Shown here piece after piece: positions 7,305 to 8,612 of a stretch of DNA of 8,612 bases. Origin of the DNA: Phycisphaerae bacterium (lineage in GTDB: Bacteria; Planctomycetota; Phycisphaerae; UBA1845; PWPN01). Under the pieces are notes generated by a model. The model saw only the letters and a program-made list of their open reading frames with translations, was not told where the DNA came from and ran no database searches. How positions within the stretch are numbered: the first letter of the stretch is position 1; every line of letters starts with the position of its first letter. Made by a program: the position numbers and the translations under genes. The DNA lies in NCBI GenBank assembly GCA_026647385.1, contig JAPKGY010000091.1, positions 1-8,612 of the forward strand, written 5' to 3'.

Positions 7305-7374
7305 GCGGCAGTAAGAAGCCGCAGGTCGCCACGGCGACTCGCCCCCGGCGAGCTTCAGCGCTTGTCGCCGCGAC
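7305..7374. terminator. Four serial hairpins downstream of the coiled-coil gene
   Basis: Four stems follow each other: GCGGC/GCCGC (7305-7309 with 7318-7322, loop 8), GTCGCC/GGCGAC (7325-7330 with 7333-7338, very tight loop unless the inner pair opens), CTCGCC/GGCGAG (7338-7343 with 7347-7352, loop 3), and GTCG/CGAC (7364-7367 with 7371-7374). The second and third share base 7338, so they compete at the edge. They begin about 20 bases past the coiled-coil stop on the minus strand. No T-run follows, so this is at best a non-canonical terminator or an RNA-stabilising 3' end. Confidence 0.35.
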
Positions 7375-7393
7375 CGATCGCCAACCACCCGAC

Positions 7394-8227
7394 TCAATTG
7401 GCGTACATTCGCAAGGCCATCGCCGGCGCGGTCGTCGGCACCGCCACCCGTCCCGGGTTCAGGTGCTCGTCCACCTGCATCAACAAGTCCTTCTCGTCGA
7501 TCGTGTCGATGGCGATTGGCTCGACGAACCGGGCCTCGTGGGCCAGTACGCGTTCAGCCACGTCCAGGCGATTCCTGATCTGCCGGATGAGCTTCTCCGT
7601 CTGGGCGAGCTTGCTCGAATCGAACTGCACCCGCGAGCCGACGGCCGCCGCCTGCACCAGCCGATGCTGGCTGTCCAGGGCCTGGATCTGGTCCTCCAGA
7701 CGGACTTTCTGGCCCTTGGTCCGCTCGAGCATCTGCATGGCCGCCTGCAGAGACTTCTCGCGCGTCTCCAGCAGCCGCTCCTTGCCCGCCAGTACGACCT
7801 CCGCCTCCTTGTACCGGTCGAAACTGCGAGCCAGTTCCTCCTTGACCTGCTGATGGCTGTACTCGCGCCCGCCCAGCGTATAGACCGCCCGGGGGGCCGC
7901 CAGCGTATCCCGCAGCCTGGCGACGCGCACCCGCTCCTCGCTCAGCGACCGCTGACTCTGCTCCAGATCGCTCTTGAGAGTGGCGATCTGGACCTCCTCC
8001 TGGGCGATCAGCCGGACATTGGCCTGCATCTCGGGGATGATGTCCTCCAGCAGATCGCGGGCTCGCTGAAGCTCGAACTCGATCGGCACGGAGTCCTTGA
8101 CCGCCGTCTGGACCGACCGGGCCGAGCTGTACAGGTAGCTGACCGCGTCCCGCCCAAACAACAATCCCCCGACCACCAGCAGACCCGCCGACCCCAGAAC
8201 CCCGTATTTGATCATACGTCCAATCAT
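7394..8227 (-). CDS. Membrane-anchored coiled-coil protein of unknown function
   Basis: This 277-residue protein has one N-terminal hydrophobic segment (about 8-24, after basic MIGRMIK) that should act as an uncleaved anchor. The segment VKDSVPIEFELQRARDLLED (43-62) leads into long charged helices with heptad-like spacing at about 52-110 and 124-230, broken by a short YTLGGREYS turn (116-124). An acidic stretch around 241-255 precedes a Pro/Ala-rich end. The overall shape recalls PspA-like or tether proteins, but PspA has an amphipathic start in place of a TM helix and I see no diagnostic match, so no family is assigned. ATG 8225-8227 is preceded by a perfect AAGGAGG at 6 bases, so strong translation is expected. 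It is separated from the kinase operon by 318 bases and is probably transcribed independently. Confidence 0.88.
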   Translation of the reverse strand: MIGRMIKYGVLGSAGLLVVGGLLFGRDAVSYLYSSARSVQTAVKDSVPIEFELQRARDLLEDIIPEMQANVRLIAQEEVQIATLKSDLEQSQRSLSEERVRVARLRDTLAAPRAVYTLGGREYSHQQVKEELARSFDRYKEAEVVLAGKERLLETREKSLQAAMQMLERTKGQKVRLEDQIQALDSQHRLVQAAAVGSRVQFDSSKLAQTEKLIRQIRNRLDVAERVLAHEARFVEPIAIDTIDEKDLLMQVDEHLNPGRVAVPTTAPAMALRMYAN

Positions 8228-8233
8228 CGTAAA

Positions 8234-8240
8234 CCTCCTT
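8234..8240 (-). promoter_or_regulatory. Strong Shine-Dalgarno (AAGGAGG) of the coiled-coil gene
   Basis: AAGGAGG on the minus strand lies 6 bases before ATG 8227-8225. It is the best ribosome site in the window and selects this ATG over the in-frame one four codons later. Confidence 0.8.
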
Positions 8241-8252
8241 TGTACAGGAACT

Positions 8253-8281
8253 TACATAAAACCACCGAGCGGCCCGGTCAT
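8253..8281 (-). promoter_or_regulatory. Weak sigma-70-like promoter candidate for the coiled-coil gene
   Basis: On the minus strand ATGACC (8281-8276) and TATGTA (8258-8253) are separated by 17 bases, matching TTGACA at 4 of 6 and TATAAT at 3 of 6 positions. A start near 8246 would leave a leader of about 19 bases containing the AAGGAGG. The -35 lies in the loop and arm of a small GGCCCG/CGGGCC hairpin (8271-8287). The match is poor and chance is possible. Confidence 0.2.
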
Positions 8282-8427
8282 CGGGCCCCCCAGGGGTAGT
8301 CGAGGCTGAGGGCAGACTATTTCACGTTTTTGGCGGACGGGGACAGCTCCGGGTAAGGCACCGGGAAGGCCCCCCCCGGGGGGTGGGCTCCTCGGGTGGT
8401 GGGAGCGCGGGGGACCGTATGTTCAGC

Positions 8428-8445
8428 GGTGCCGCGTGCGGCACC
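8428..8445. repeat. Perfect 18-base inverted repeat (GGTGCCG-CGTG-CGGCACC)
   Basis: Arms of 7 bases (8428-8434 and 8439-8445) flank the loop CGTG. No T-run follows on either side, so it is not a simple intrinsic terminator. It could be a protein-binding palindrome or the arm of a structured transcript. Confidence 0.45.
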
Positions 8446-8612
8446 TCGGAGGGAGCGCATGTGGGGGCCATACCGGAGGCGCGCGGAAACCCTCTGAGCG
8501 AGCGATTGGATCGCGGGCCAGGGGCCCGGTCATGATCTTGGCGTGACCGTCGGGTTCCTCTGTGTTGGCGCCTACGGATTGCACCCGACCGGCACCGGCA
8601 CCGCCGGCACGT

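Larger units (their letters stand above)
7076..7393. other. Gene-free spacer with hairpin run and repeat cluster
   Basis: This 318-base spacer separates the coiled-coil gene from the FHA-protein gene. It holds the candidate start-site signals at 7084-7097, a GAATG-word repeat cluster (about 7139-7270), and four short hairpins in series (7305-7374) just past the coiled-coil stop. No open frame in it has start signals or protein-like composition. The length and structure suggest that the coiled-coil gene is a separate transcription unit from the kinase operon. Confidence 0.6.
8228..8612. other. GC-rich, palindrome-rich region without a supported gene
   Basis: After the coiled-coil gene's leader the remaining 385 bases hold no frame I can support on either strand. 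Short frames exist, for example ATG 8419 to TGA 8535 (38 codons) and a 12-codon ATG frame at 8459 behind GGAGGG, but their composition is not protein-like. Palindromes are frequent: GGCCCG/CGGGCC (8271-8287), CCCCCC/GGGGGG (8372-8383) and GGTGCCG/CGGCACC (8428-8445). The 11-mer GGCCCGGTCAT appears at 8271 and again at 8523. No tRNA-like or ribosomal RNA signature was seen. Confidence 0.5.

Noticed and set aside
7268..8299. A 343-codon plus-strand frame opposite the coiled-coil gene
   Set aside because: It is antisense to a gene with a perfect ribosome site and TM anchor. Its Leu/Arg/Gln/Asp-rich content mirrors the coiled-coil codons, and it has no start signal.
8419..8535. A 38-codon plus-strand frame near the right edge
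   Set aside because: It has only a weak G-rich upstream stretch, a low-information translation, and a palindrome inside it. There is not enough support for a gene.

Overview
The window looks like a chromosomal stretch of a high-GC bacterium, most likely a planctomycete (Planctomycetota, possibly Phycisphaerae). The reasons are a large membrane-bound Hanks-type kinase with the short helix-C sequence I associate with planctomycete kinases, a neighbouring helical-repeat/FHA protein, an ECF sigma factor with a C-terminal cysteine/histidine knuckle, and decayed GAATGACGAA-type intergenic repeats. The taxonomic call is inference from architecture; no rRNA or other marker gene is present.

Layout, left to right. 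Positions 1-123 (+) hold the last 40 codons of an unidentified gene, which converges on the sigma factor gene with only 6 bases between the stop codons. Everything else that codes is on the minus strand. In transcription order these genes are: an N-terminally membrane-anchored coiled-coil protein (8227-7394); a gap of about 318 bases with a run of hairpins and a repeat cluster; a helical-repeat protein with a degenerate FHA domain (7075-5501); a 961-residue serine/threonine kinase with a polytopic membrane region and a TM2 domain (5461-2576); a four-TM protein with a large central domain predicted to be extracytoplasmic (2579-1164); and, after a 140-base spacer with a strong composite hairpin, an ECF sigma factor with a zinc-knuckle-like tail (1023-130). 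Positions 8228-8612 are GC-rich and palindrome-rich, with no supported gene.

How the genes may work together. The FHA-protein, kinase and four-TM genes are closely packed (38-base gap, then a 4-base ATGA overlap) and very probably form one operon. The sigma factor follows in the same direction and may be the output. The working model is an envelope-to-transcription relay: the four-TM protein or the kinase's own membrane region senses the envelope, the kinase signals, the FHA-like protein acts as adaptor, and the sigma factor changes transcription. Shared order and direction are visible; the signal flow is inference. No phosphatase or separate anti-sigma gene is in the window.
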